Assembly: GCA_018985225.1 (NCBI GenBank)
Contig: JADGIF010000154.1
Span: forward strand, 1-16,689
Length of the DNA stretch: 16,689 bases
Direction of reading: 5' to 3'
From: Amoeboradix gromovi
Lineage: Eukaryota; Sanchytriomycota; Sanchytriomycetes; Sanchytriales; Sanchytriaceae
Numbering within the stretch: position 1 is the stretch's first letter; each line of letters starts with the position of its first letter. Under the pieces are notes generated by a model. That model saw nothing but the letters and a program-made list of their open reading frames with translations, did not search any database and was not told the origin of the DNA. Made by a program: the position numbers and the translations under genes. Shown piece after piece: positions 1-7,650 of this stretch.

Positions 1-1196
1 GAACGTCTGGAAAAGTTATGCAGTTATATAAAAATTCTCGATAAATAATTCATTTTACAAAATTCAGTAGCTGTCACTAGGAGCTACAAACAATATCTTC
101 CAAAACATCTGTGTAATGGTTTTCAATGCAAGGAAATTCGTTACTGTGTCATTTAAAAGACATTCAAGAGCCGTTTGATATTTAGCTATCTTTCTCAAAA
201 GAGATCGTCTTATTTATGAGATTCTCATCTTAATAACAAAGGGAATATTGAGCGACCGTTAGTTACCTTGCCTTGATACATCTTTAGCGCCAAAATTATT
301 AGAGACGTTTGATGCTGTTGCCTCAATTTCAAGGTAAAAAGTATCGAGCCCACTTGGAACAAACATTATCAAGAAGCATCTCAAAGATAATGGATGCTTG
401 CCCATAAACTATCTGTTTCGCATTAAGACGTTGAACCGGTGATTGTTAAAGTGTGACTGTCTTGGTTTGAACTCAACAAGCAATTAAAGTCGGAAGAGTT
501 CAGATGATATTAATGCAATCTAACTCACTCTACCTCGCAAACATAACAAGGTATACGAATTTATCATCATCAAATATCACCTAGTGTATTAGCCAACATT
601 CACAACAAGTCTAATGCCGGGAACTTATCGAGTGCAGCAGCCATAAAATGGCCACAGTTCCCAAATCTCATTCAAAGGGTAGCAAAATAAACCCAGATAT
701 TTGCACAAAGGTCTCTTAGGATATAGAATTGATACTGCTTGCACACGAGTACGTTCCTAAGGAGCTGTGTTATTGATTAACTTTTCTACAAACACTGAAA
801 CGATAGTTTAGCTGAGTTTGTATTAGCAGGGACAGTACATCGCACCGTCGAAGATGAATATTATGAGGAAAGTGACCTGCTGTACCCATATCTAAATTTT
901 ATCTGGCTGTTTCCATGACGCTTTGGTAGCATATCTATCTAATTCCAAAGGGTTATAGAGACAATGTACCAATTTTATGTCATTGAGGGTCCGCCTATAA
1001 AAGCTAAAAGACCTGATTGGGATAAAGGAGATGGGCATTCCATTGCCGAATCTGAGGATATAGAATAGGGATGTCTCTGCGATAATATTCAGTGTAGTTT
1101 CTAAAGTGAGTGTACTAAATGCTACACCAAATCCTATTCTCAGATATTAATGATCCTGATGTACAATATTTATGTCTGGTGTGAAACCTGAAAGCA
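1..1196. other. Long non-genic stretch, no supportable gene
   Basis: I see no convincing gene in either strand. The frame starting at 293 on the plus strand runs 64 codons with only two stops (335-337 and 440-442), and its translation has a normal amino acid mix, so it could be a decayed gene; nothing in it is recognisable. A 17-base word at 631-647 recurs with one mismatch at 7554-7570. The stretch is otherwise AT-rich and without obvious tandem repeats. Confidence 0.5.
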
Positions 1197-1202
1197 TATA
1201 AA
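1197..1202 (+). promoter_or_regulatory. TATA box candidate for the downstream acidic repeat protein
   Basis: A TATAAA hexamer lies 28 bases upstream of the ATG at 1231, which would leave a very short 5' leader. Short leaders fit the tight gene spacing in this block. Position and sequence only; no transcript evidence. Confidence 0.4.
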
Positions 1203-1230
1203 TTGGGATGCTACAGATAAAATAAAACAG

Positions 1231-2325
1231 ATGTTATTTACAACTTTAATCAGTGCATCAAACTGCGACTACGGCGTTGAATTGACAGCAGACTCTAGAT
1301 TGCTAAGATACTTAAAATCGAAAGCGCTGAGCAAATTCGTTGTAACAATTAGACAAGAAGGGAACAAGTATAAGGAAGTGGAAGGTAATACCATTATGGA
1401 TGTTTCTCCGGGACAGTCTATCTTCTTTACCCAAACTGTTGCTGCTGACAGAACTAAAATTATCAATCAGTGCAGGGAATTTGAATCTTTTGAGTGGATA
1501 GTAAACGGAAAGTCATGTGGTAAAAAGGATTCTATCAAAGGAAAAGATGGAAAACTAACAGCTACATGGGACAAATGTGACAAGATCGAAGTACCGGCGG
1601 ATTTTGAAAAGGAAAAATCAACTAAAACTGCTCCGAAAGAAGTAGCAATTGAAGACGTGCCAGGTGATGCAGATATGGCCATTAAAGCTGAAGAAGATGA
1701 AGATATGGCCATTAAAGCTGAAGAAGATGAAGATATGGCCATTAAAGCTGAAGAAGATGAAACTATTGAAGAAGGTGATGGGGAAGTTCTCACAGACAAG
1801 CACACTAAGTCAAGCAACCTTAAAACAGAATCATCAGCTGACGAGGACCCTACGGTAGCAGATGCCGATAAAGAAGAGGGAAACAAAGACCCAAATGATA
1901 ATACCACAATGAGGCGAGTTCTAACGGCAAACTCACTAGCTAATGACAATTCATTAACTGGAGAAGATGAAATGAACTTCAAAGACCCAGAAAACTTTGG
2001 CAGTAGCGACCCACACTCTTATTCTACTAAAAAAAGAGTTTATAGTGATGAAGAAGATAGCACTATTCCACCTCCTCCAGCTATTGGAGATTCTTCACCA
2101 ATGATTGCACCACCAATTGGAGATTCTTCACCAATGATTGCACCACCAATTGGAGGTTCTTCACCAATGATTTCACCGCCAATTGGAGATTCCTACCCTA
2201 ATGGCGATGTGAATTCGGCAGAGTATCGTCCATTTTCTTCTGATTATGGAAGAAACTACGGTGCCCAAGAATACCATGCATATGCATCTCCATTAAGAAG
2301 TGTCGATTATGGATACAAATATTAA
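1231..2325 (+). CDS. Acidic repeat-containing protein of unknown function, possibly surface or secreted
   Basis: A 364-residue protein I do not recognise. Three regions are visible. Residues 11-125 look like a compact beta-rich domain with four cysteines (C12, C81, C96, C116). Residues 126-250 are strongly acidic and low complexity, with three identical copies of a 10-residue unit (DMAIKAEEDE) at 148-177. Residues 280-322 carry Pro-rich repeats of the form PPIGDSSPMIA, followed by a Tyr/Gly/Ser-rich tail (residues 335-364). The first ten residues are hydrophobic but short for a signal peptide; a start in an upstream exon is possible, although an in-frame TGA lies at 1189-1191. The gene converges on QCR9. 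The fold, repeats and acidic linker suggest a structural, wall or secreted protein, but that is inference. Confidence 0.75.
   Translation: MLFTTLISASNCDYGVELTADSRLLRYLKSKALSKFVVTIRQEGNKYKEVEGNTIMDVSPGQSIFFTQTVAADRTKIINQCREFESFEWIVNGKSCGKKDSIKGKDGKLTATWDKCDKIEVPADFEKEKSTKTAPKEVAIEDVPGDADMAIKAEEDEDMAIKAEEDEDMAIKAEEDETIEEGDGEVLTDKHTKSSNLKTESSADEDPTVADADKEEGNKDPNDNTTMRRVLTANSLANDNSLTGEDEMNFKDPENFGSSDPHSYSTKKRVYSDEEDSTIPPPPAIGDSSPMIAPPIGDSSPMIAPPIGGSSPMISPPIGDSYPNGDVNSAEYRPFSSDYGRNYGAQEYHAYASPLRSVDYGYKY
1672..1761 (+). repeat. Three identical 30-bp tandem repeats inside a gene
   Basis: Units 1672-1701, 1702-1731 and 1732-1761 are identical at every base, including synonymous positions, and encode the acidic decapeptide DMAIKAEEDE. 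Perfect identity points to recent expansion and to likely copy-number variation between isolates. Confidence 0.95.
2077..2200 (+). repeat. 33-bp Pro-rich tandem repeats inside a gene
   Basis: Units begin at 2077, 2110 and 2143, with a partial fourth at 2176. They encode variants of P-x-IG-D/G-SSPMI-A/S. Copies 1 to 3 differ by a few substitutions and the fourth has diverged further, so this array looks older than the 30-bp array in the same gene. Confidence 0.9.
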
Positions 2326-2338
2326 TAAAATTTTTATT
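2324..2338. terminator. Overlapping polyadenylation signals of two convergent genes
   Basis: On the plus strand AATAAA at 2324-2329 overlaps the stop codon of the acidic repeat protein. On the minus strand AATAAA is read from 2338-2333, just after the QCR9 stop. The stop codons are only 15 bases apart, so each transcript almost certainly runs into the opposing coding region. Confidence 0.5.
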
Positions 2339-2340
2339 TA

Positions 2341-2508
2341 TTATTCATTCTTTTGTAATTGAATTTCCAAATCCTTCCATAATTTACCTTTATTTGCATT
2401 ATCAAATATGGAATCTAGAACGCCATTACCTGTTGATTCCAGCAAGAATGCACCTCCGATTATCGTGGCTACAAATATTGAATTTTGTTTGAAGAGTCTT
2501 TGAAGCAT
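2341..2508 (-). CDS. QCR9: Cytochrome b-c1 complex subunit 9 (QCR9/UQCR10 family)
   Basis: A 55-residue protein of the small subunit 9 family of respiratory complex III in the inner mitochondrial membrane. It has the family layout: a basic N-terminus (LFKQNSIFVATII), one membrane helix at about residues 10-24, and the C-terminal signature NKGKLWKD at about residues 39-46, which is the most conserved part of the family. The length fits (family members are about 55-66 residues). The start at 2508 is the only ATG that gives a complete protein and no intron is needed. It converges with the acidic repeat protein and lies back to back with tRNA-Arg. Its presence implies a respiring mitochondrion. 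Confidence 0.87.
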   Translation of the reverse strand: MLQRLFKQNSIFVATIIGGAFLLESTGNGVLDSIFDNANKGKLWKDLEIQLQKNE

Positions 2509-2582
2509 ATGGGGCTAAATTCTGCACTACGTAAATCAAGAATAAACAAGTACTTTATGTGTAAATAGATGGCGTAATCATA

Positions 2583-2654
2583 GCGCTTGTGGCCAAATGG
2601 CTAAGGCACCGGACTTCTAATCCGGGGATTCTGGGTTCGAGTCCCAGCAAGCGT
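2583..2654 (+). tRNA. tRNA-Arg: tRNA-Arg (anticodon TCT)
   Basis: A complete 72-base cloverleaf without intron. The acceptor stem pairs GCGCTTG with CAAGCGT (first pair G-U). The D stem is GCC/GGC, the anticodon stem CCGGA/TCCGG with loop CTTCTAA gives anticodon TCT (reads AGA), and the T arm is CTGGG/CCCAG around TTCGAGT. The A box and the B box (GGTTCGAGTCC) needed by RNA polymerase III are both inside. CCA is not encoded, as is normal in eukaryotes. Confidence 0.96.
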
Positions 2655-2664
2655 GATAAATCTG

Positions 2665-2669
2665 TTTTT
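2665..2669 (+). terminator. RNA polymerase III T-tract terminator
   Basis: Five Ts, 11 bases after the tRNA 3' end, on the transcribed strand sense. This is the standard Pol III stop signal. Confidence 0.7.
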
Positions 2670-2690
2670 AATCAATTTAATAACCTAAAA

Positions 2691-3788
2691 CTATTTATTA
2701 ACTAGATGTACTTGACATGATTGCACATTCAGCTGCTCACGATATACTTTTTGAAACTCCATAATTTGATTTGGTAATCCGCTGAAATATATGTTTTTGA
2801 TTTGGTAATTCTGAACTGTAGCATTTAGCATTGAAAATTGTGTATTTTCCAAATTGTGAAGGTGTATGCTCTGTAGTTTTAACGACTTGATAAATGGAAA
2901 AGGCAAATAAATGCTACCAAAACAGTTTAGATTTTTAAATCTCTCAAAATCAGCAAGTTCCAATGAGTTAATTCCAGGAACAATTACCAATTTTTCGATG
3001 TTATCAGAATTAAGAGCATCAAATATCATCCTAGTTTGTTCATTACGAGCCCCAATAATCTTGCAACTTACGTCTTCAAGTAAATGTGCTAATAACAATG
3101 ACTTTGCTACAGATCGAGAATCTACTGGAGAGAAAGTAATGTCTAGCTTGACTAATAGCTTCAAATGACCTTTTAGACTGTTCAAGACATTCACGTTGTC
3201 AGTATGTAAAATTTTAGCGGAGCCCGTAATTTGTTGAGTTTTGAACAGTTCATCTAAATCGGGGCAATCCTGCCAGGTTAATGATTCCTTGGAAAATCTA
3301 AGTGTCTCTGGTTCTTTTATACTCAATACCTGCACGTTTGCAATTTCGAATGTTGTCAAATGCACCGATTCCAACAAAACCTTAAAATTTGGATATTCAA
3401 TAGAGACGCTGTACAGTCCAAGATGAGTTAAGTGTTTAAACCTGTTAATAATATTCATTTCCAAAATGTCATTCATCTCTCCACTGTTCTTTCCAAATAG
3501 TAAAATCTCTTTTACTTCTAAGGATACGCTTTCAATGTATTTGCTTGGCCCGCAGTATAACTGCAACTTAGATTTGCAAATTAACTCTAGAATTTGCTTC
3601 TGCAACGAATCAATCAAATTTAATGGGCTTAAAGTTACTACCAAAAATTTCAATTGTTTGGTGTCAATTGGCAATTTTATATCTGTCGTATGCACAATGT
3701 ACAATTGGCTTGGACTCGCTTGCTTCTTAACTTCAGATGAAAAGAGTGAAATGAATCCATTTAAATCTAGTTCAAATAGACTTGCCAT
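2691..3788 (-). CDS. Leucine-rich-repeat-like protein of unknown function
   Basis: A 365-residue intronless protein. It is rich in Leu, Ile, Phe and Asn and shows irregular repeated stretches of the form hydrophobic-x-x-L-x-L, for example HLTHLGLYSVSI (about residues 115-126), LLVKLDITFSP (about 210-220) and SLKLQSIHLHNL (about 303-314). This is how degenerate leucine-rich repeats of the F-box/LRR type look in divergent eukaryotes. I see no F-box at the N-terminus, no signal peptide and no membrane helix, so a cytosolic protein-binding role is the most that can be inferred. It starts at the first ATG. The 3' end abuts the tRNA-Arg terminator. Confidence 0.7.
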   Translation of the reverse strand: MASLFELDLNGFISLFSSEVKKQASPSQLYIVHTTDIKLPIDTKQLKFLVVTLSPLNLIDSLQKQILELICKSKLQLYCGPSKYIESVSLEVKEILLFGKNSGEMNDILEMNIINRFKHLTHLGLYSVSIEYPNFKVLLESVHLTTFEIANVQVLSIKEPETLRFSKESLTWQDCPDLDELFKTQQITGSAKILHTDNVNVLNSLKGHLKLLVKLDITFSPVDSRSVAKSLLLAHLLEDVSCKIIGARNEQTRMIFDALNSDNIEKLVIVPGINSLELADFERFKNLNCFGSIYLPFPFIKSLKLQSIHLHNLENTQFSMLNATVQNYQIKNIYFSGLPNQIMEFQKVYREQLNVQSCQVHLVNK

Positions 3789-4322
3789 TTAAAGCCAACA
3801 AAGGGAAGCCTAAACGTGAAACATTTTATAGGTACTAATTTTATTAGAATTGCCTAATAGCCCTGGAAGTTTAAGGAAGTGATAGGCCATTAAGTCTCTA
3901 AATTACTGTGCCCATTGAAAAATAGTTCTCGAAAAATTATCTTGGTAACTAGTGGTAGAATATAATGCACAATGCAGATGGTCAATACACTTTTATGTAA
4001 TCAACTGGTAAACTTTTCGCCTGCAAGTATCTCGCTGGCAATGATTTTATCACCAGCTCTTGGAAACTCAGTCAAGCCGCTCATACTAAAATCCATCAAG
4101 GGTGAATATCGTAATAAAACTTGCGCTACAGGTCACCCATTAAAATGCAAAAAATGGGGTCACAGATCAAAGAGATATTCCCATGTATTCTGATACCAAC
4201 CTTTAGCAAAACACTCTAAAACGGTATTACCACCAATGTTTTCCACTTTCAACTGTGGGACTCTTCAAGGGTTTCACATGACCTAGGCGCCCAAATTAAA
4301 AACATGGTTTTATGGAGGAAAC
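3789..4322. other. Intergenic stretch with weak coding-like remnants
   Basis: The 534 bases between the LRR-like and elongase genes hold no gene I can defend. On the minus strand a 30-codon stretch at 4252-4160 reads like the last exon of a protein (separate entry), and another short frame with normal composition ends near 4010. A 73-codon plus-strand frame from 3972 overlaps the second and has no recognisable content. These may be remnants of a decayed gene. Confidence 0.4.
4160..4252 (-). pseudogene. Possible terminal exon or gene remnant
   Basis: The minus strand reads 30 codons to a TGA, with convincing protein composition and many aromatic residues near the end (GWYQNTWEYLFDL). It is preceded by a plausible splice acceptor (CCCACAG ending at 4253), and the upstream frame is closed by a TGA. 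No upstream exon can be joined in phase before the elongase gene begins on the other strand, so it looks like a remnant. I do not recognise the protein. Confidence 0.3.
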
Positions 4323-5207
4323 ATGGATTCCGTTGACTTTAATCCGTACTACGATGCTATCCACAAACCCTACTTTGCCTTAGAGAATTTTCTCATGCAA
4401 TTGATTCCATTCCGTCTAAATATCTCATTTATGGGGAGAAGCAACCATTCAAAGCATTTCCCATTTATGCAAATAGAGGTAGTATTGTTTTTCACTGCAA
4501 TATATTTAGTTGTTTGTTTAATAGGAAAGTATAGAACCAGTAGGTATGATCATCCTTTTTTCAAATTCCTGGTTAATGTTTATAACGCCTGTTTAGTTGC
4601 TTTGAGTGCGTTCATGGTGGTGACGGTTCTTATAGAGTCTTCTAGACTAGGATATACGTGGTTCAACAACCCAGTTGATGAATCCCCAAAAACGCTGCCA
4701 TTAGCAAAGGCACTGAGTATTTTTTATTTGAGCAAATTTCCAGAGTTACTGGACACTGTAATCATGGCAATTAAAGGTAACACTCGTCAAATATCATTTC
4801 TTCATATTTATCATCACACTAGTATCATCTTCTTTTGGTACTGCATTATTTATGCTACACCCTACAGTGAGTGTTATTTTGCGGCATTCCAAAACTCATT
4901 TATTCATACATTGATGTATTCCTATTACTTGCTAACAAGTATGAGAGCTGGTTTGTTTTTGACTAGACGCTTGAAGAAGTATATGACTCAATTGCAAATG
5001 GGTCAATTTGTCTTGAACTGTATTCAAACGTTTGTAAATGTTTACATGTATTATAACGGCAAGTCAAATGGATATCCACTGGTACAGAATTTCTTATTGT
5101 TTGGGTACATGGTGTCATTATTAATTCTCTTTGGAAACTTCTACTTTAGGGATCGAAAAAGAGAAGCCACTGATGAAGGGGTTCATTTGAAGAAGAAGCA
5201 GCAGTAA
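4323..5207 (+). CDS. Very long chain / polyunsaturated fatty acid elongase (ELO family 3-ketoacyl-CoA synthase)
   Basis: A 294-residue multi-pass ER membrane protein that condenses malonyl-CoA with an acyl-CoA in fatty acid elongation. The family motifs are in order: KFPELLDT (138-145), the catalytic histidine box HIYHH (161-165) inside QISFLHIYHH (156-165), NSFIHTLMYSYY (191-202), and QLQMGQF (223-229). The Q-x-S-F-L-H-x-Y-H-H form of the box is the type associated with polyunsaturated substrates. Six or seven hydrophobic helices are visible. The C-terminus ends KKQQ, a perfect KKXX ER-retrieval signal. Length is normal and no key residue is missing. The ATG at 4323 has A at -3. Two out-of-frame ATGs lie just upstream (4304, 4312). 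Confidence 0.93.
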   Translation: MDSVDFNPYYDAIHKPYFALENFLMQLIPFRLNISFMGRSNHSKHFPFMQIEVVLFFTAIYLVVCLIGKYRTSRYDHPFFKFLVNVYNACLVALSAFMVVTVLIESSRLGYTWFNNPVDESPKTLPLAKALSIFYLSKFPELLDTVIMAIKGNTRQISFLHIYHHTSIIFFWYCIIYATPYSECYFAAFQNSFIHTLMYSYYLLTSMRAGLFLTRRLKKYMTQLQMGQFVLNCIQTFVNVYMYYNGKSNGYPLVQNFLLFGYMVSLLILFGNFYFRDRKREATDEGVHLKKKQQ

Positions 5208-5272
5208 TTGATCAATGTTAATAAATCAAATTACAAAAAACAAATGTTCTCTGATATTTGAAAGTAAGATAT

Positions 5273-5659
5273 TTATTCCTTGTCTACTGTAGCAACAGAT
5301 GGATTAGTAACATATAAGCCATATTGAGCACACTTGTCAACAATTAATCTTTTTTTTCTTTGAGAAACTTTCGCTTTGATTTCGATTGCGTAAGTTAAAG
5401 GATCCATCAAATATTTCTGTACATCTGCTTCATTTTCAACCCAAACCTTGTATAGCCCATTTGGTAATAAATGCTTGTTGTGAGTACCATAACCGATAGA
5501 TGGCATAGGGATACAACCTTTAAATCTTCTTCGTACACAACTGTCAATACCATTTGGCTTTCTCCAGCTGGTTTTCACACGGTCATATCTATCGGAATGA
5601 TGTCTTTTAAACTGCTTTGATCTTTTCTGTTTAGACTGCTTGAGCAATGCTTTGGCCAT
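5273..5659 (-). CDS. RPL32: 60S ribosomal protein eL32
   Basis: A complete 128-residue member of the eL32 family of the large cytosolic ribosomal subunit. The basic N-terminus, the SWRKPNGIDSCVRRRFKG core (about residues 31-48), the GYGTHNKHLLP block (about 57-67) and the conserved KAKVSQRKKRLIV segment near residue 100 are all present. It converges with the elongase gene, with 65 bases between the stops. No intron interrupts it, unlike RPL32 in many fungi and animals. Expected to be highly expressed. Confidence 0.96.
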   Translation of the reverse strand: MAKALLKQSKQKRSKQFKRHHSDRYDRVKTSWRKPNGIDSCVRRRFKGCIPMPSIGYGTHNKHLLPNGLYKVWVENEADVQKYLMDPLTYAIEIKAKVSQRKKRLIVDKCAQYGLYVTNPSVATVDKE

Positions 5660-5664
5660 CTCTT

Positions 5665-5677
5665 AAGAAAGAGGAGA
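5665..5677 (-). promoter_or_regulatory. Pyrimidine tract (TOP-like) in the eL32 leader
   Basis: Read on the minus strand, TCTCCTCTTTCTT lies 5 bases upstream of the ATG. Pyrimidine tracts are common near the transcription start of ribosomal protein genes. Whether it is at the cap site is not visible. Confidence 0.3.
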
Positions 5678-5779
5678 TTTATGAAATACTTCAAAAATAC
5701 ACGTGGAAAGTTATGAAACAAAATACCTATTTTAATACGCTTATATGAGACAAAAGTTGAGACCGAGTCCCAACTTCAA

Positions 5780-6064
5780 ATGACTCCGTCAAGCCTTTCT
5801 CGTTATAATAGCCGTTTAAACTCTTTGCTAGCAATTCGGTTTTTCATGCGCAATCAAACAACTAGGCAGAGCATCCCTACTAGATTGCACTATTATTATT
5901 CCGATCAAAGACTTTGGTTGCGTTGGCCATTATGACATAAAACTCTTTTCTCCAATTTTCACATGTCAGAAACAAGACAGTACCTGGAAATTTTGGAAAA
6001 CAGCTTCTATTTTGGTACTGCTGCGTGCCTGCTAACAGGAGTCTTGGAGTTGTCTTTTCAGTAA
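5780..6064 (+). pseudogene. Candidate small membrane protein, frame open except for one TGA
   Basis: From the ATG at 5780 the frame is open to a TAA at 6062-6064 except for a single TGA at 5933-5935. The first 51 codons are rich in Ser, Arg, Leu and Asn with almost no acidic residues, like a mitochondrial presequence. A second in-frame ATG at 5963 opens a 33-codon part with one hydrophobic helix (FYFGTAACLLTGVLELSF). The terminal TAA lies inside GTAAGT at 6061-6066, a consensus 5' splice site; splicing to an acceptor at 6157-6158 would keep a frame open to a TGA at 6307-6309. It could be a decayed gene, a gene starting at 5963, or a spliced gene. I do not recognise it. Confidence 0.33.
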
Positions 6065-6586
6065 GTAAGACCCATTCTGATAAATGTCATCATTTCCAAG
6101 CAAAAGGAACACCTAGAAACCCGATATCTCCATGTCATCAGATACGAAAATTTATCAGGAATAAGAAGGGATATATTGTGAACAAGACGGTATTACAAAC
6201 ATCAAGACAGAGTATGAAAATGTATCGGTTGATATATTGCAACATATGCTCAAGTGCTAATCAGCCAAGCTGTTTTGAAAGAGATATTACTAGTGCATAT
6301 TCGTATTGAGAGAAGACTTATGGCATATTATGGTACTGACGCATCCTTCCAGAGGTTCTCCTGCTTAAAGCGGGGGGCATTTTCTGAAATTGGGTCCTAG
6401 ATGACTTGTCTATTCAGTAAGTGGTTACCTTTCTCTTCAAATGGTTAAGGCAAATATAGGACCATATACTCGCTATTTATGGTTCACTCAGGATGATCAT
6501 ATCAGGCTTAAAAAATAAAATAATTTGTTAAACGCCATTTTCTATAACTCTTATTCAAAAACATTCTAATAAACTCTTATTCTTAT
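6065..6586. other. Non-genic stretch, apart from a possible second exon
   Basis: Contains the possible exon 6159-6309 discussed with the upstream candidate. Beyond that, only short frames of about 26 codons or less are present, one followed by another GTAAGT at 6417. Nothing recognisable. Confidence 0.4.
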
Positions 6587-6749
6587 TTATTGTGAATCTT
6601 GTTCCAATTCAAGATAGAACCTTTTCTGTTTTCTTAAGGTTTGTCCTATGAAATTGTGTTAAGTAGAAAGAGCGACCCGAAATCAATTTGGCAATTTAGA
6701 TGAACTTACTCGTGACTTTTTGATACCGATGCATTACGACGTTTAGCAT
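6587..6749 (-). CDS. Candidate two-exon small protein
   Basis: An ATG at 6749 opens 13 codons and one base (to 6710), followed by GTAAGT. An intron of 64 bases (6709-6646) would end ATTTCATAG, with a CTTAAC branch-point-like sequence about 14 bases before the acceptor. The second exon (6645-6587) stays in phase and ends TAA, giving a 32-residue, very basic protein with KVTRQTLRKQKRFYLELEQD at its core. The intron signals are good; the protein is short and unrecognised. Its ATG would lie 15 bases from that of the divergent GPI-type gene, so either the start is wrong or the two share a minimal promoter. Confidence 0.35.
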
Positions 6750-6764
6750 ACCGTTTGATACAGA

Positions 6765-7370
6765 ATGTTAGTCCTACTTTCTCTATTTTTAAGTGCTACT
6801 AGCAAGAGTTCAAGAAGCTTAGCTAGTAAACAGTCTACCCTGTCTGATATTTCCAATGAATGTCTATCCGCTCTGAATCTTTTTACAAAGTGCCAAACTA
6901 CCTCAACCTTGGACTATAAAAGAACTCACCCGAACGCTTCAATTAGCATCATAAACAGTACCCCTATCTACTGTCCGATTTGCAACGATCAGTATGCTGC
7001 AGTTGGGCAGATCTGCGATACTGAGATCTCAAATGGAAATCCAACTATTTTTATGCAGTATTTCACTTGCTACTCTATCAATGACAAGTATTGCATGAAC
7101 GAGTTTGAGTCTATAGACAATGGAACTGTGAATTACAGCCAATTCGACTGCACTAATTCATGCCATAAATGGTTGGCAGACTATTACAACAAATTCAATA
7201 ACACTGAATCTACCACAAGTATTACTCAAGACGTAATAGATGCAGGATGGACTACTGAGAATATCAAGAGTTGTTTAAAGCGAATTGTTGCAAATAACGA
7301 TAACGGATCAAGCGTTTTAGCAGTATCCACAATCAACTTAGTTCTTGTCGCACTGTTCACCGTCAAATAA
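6765..7370 (+). CDS. Cysteine-rich, probably GPI-anchored surface protein
   Basis: A 201-residue protein with an N-terminal signal peptide (hydrophobic MLVLLSLFLSAT, cleavage probably around residue 13-18). The mature part has ten cysteines, including a CPIC pair and a C-x3-C pair, a number compatible with five disulphides. Six N-glycosylation sequons are visible (N-A-S, N-S-T, N-G-T, N-Y-S, N-T-E-S context and N-G-S). The last 19 residues are hydrophobic and follow a small-residue stretch (NDNGSS), as in a GPI attachment signal. Together these indicate a secreted, glycosylated surface protein. I cannot assign it to a named family; the layout recalls small cysteine-rich surface proteins of fungi and oomycetes, but no family signature is clear. 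Confidence 0.75.
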   Translation: MLVLLSLFLSATSKSSRSLASKQSTLSDISNECLSALNLFTKCQTTSTLDYKRTHPNASISIINSTPIYCPICNDQYAAVGQICDTEISNGNPTIFMQYFTCYSINDKYCMNEFESIDNGTVNYSQFDCTNSCHKWLADYYNKFNNTESTTSITQDVIDAGWTTENIKSCLKRIVANNDNGSSVLAVSTINLVLVALFTVK

Positions 7371-7650
7371 ATTATGTAATTTCAAAACAAGCGTGATAAT
7401 TAGTGGCACCCAAATCATGACCTCATCTTGCTTTTAAAACCTGTTGTGACACATTCACTCATTTTCAATCTTGGTTTCTATGAAAATCTAGAGTTTCACC
7501 AGGACGCTGGCAGTTCCAATTGTGCAGTCATATCATTTACCAGTACCATGCGGAGTGCTGCAGCCATAAATCTGATTTAGACGCAATTTGCAGCTTGACT
7601 ATTTTGTAGAATAAATCATTTATCGCGAATTAGTATGCATTTTTGTATAA

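Noticed and set aside
1467-1982. 171-codon minus-strand ORF, Ser-rich
   Set aside because: Antisense shadow of the acidic repeat gene; its Ser runs are the reverse complement of the repeats.
3972-4193. 73-codon plus-strand ORF
   Set aside because: No motif, no homologue I recognise, and it overlaps protein-like frames on the other strand; too weak to call a gene.
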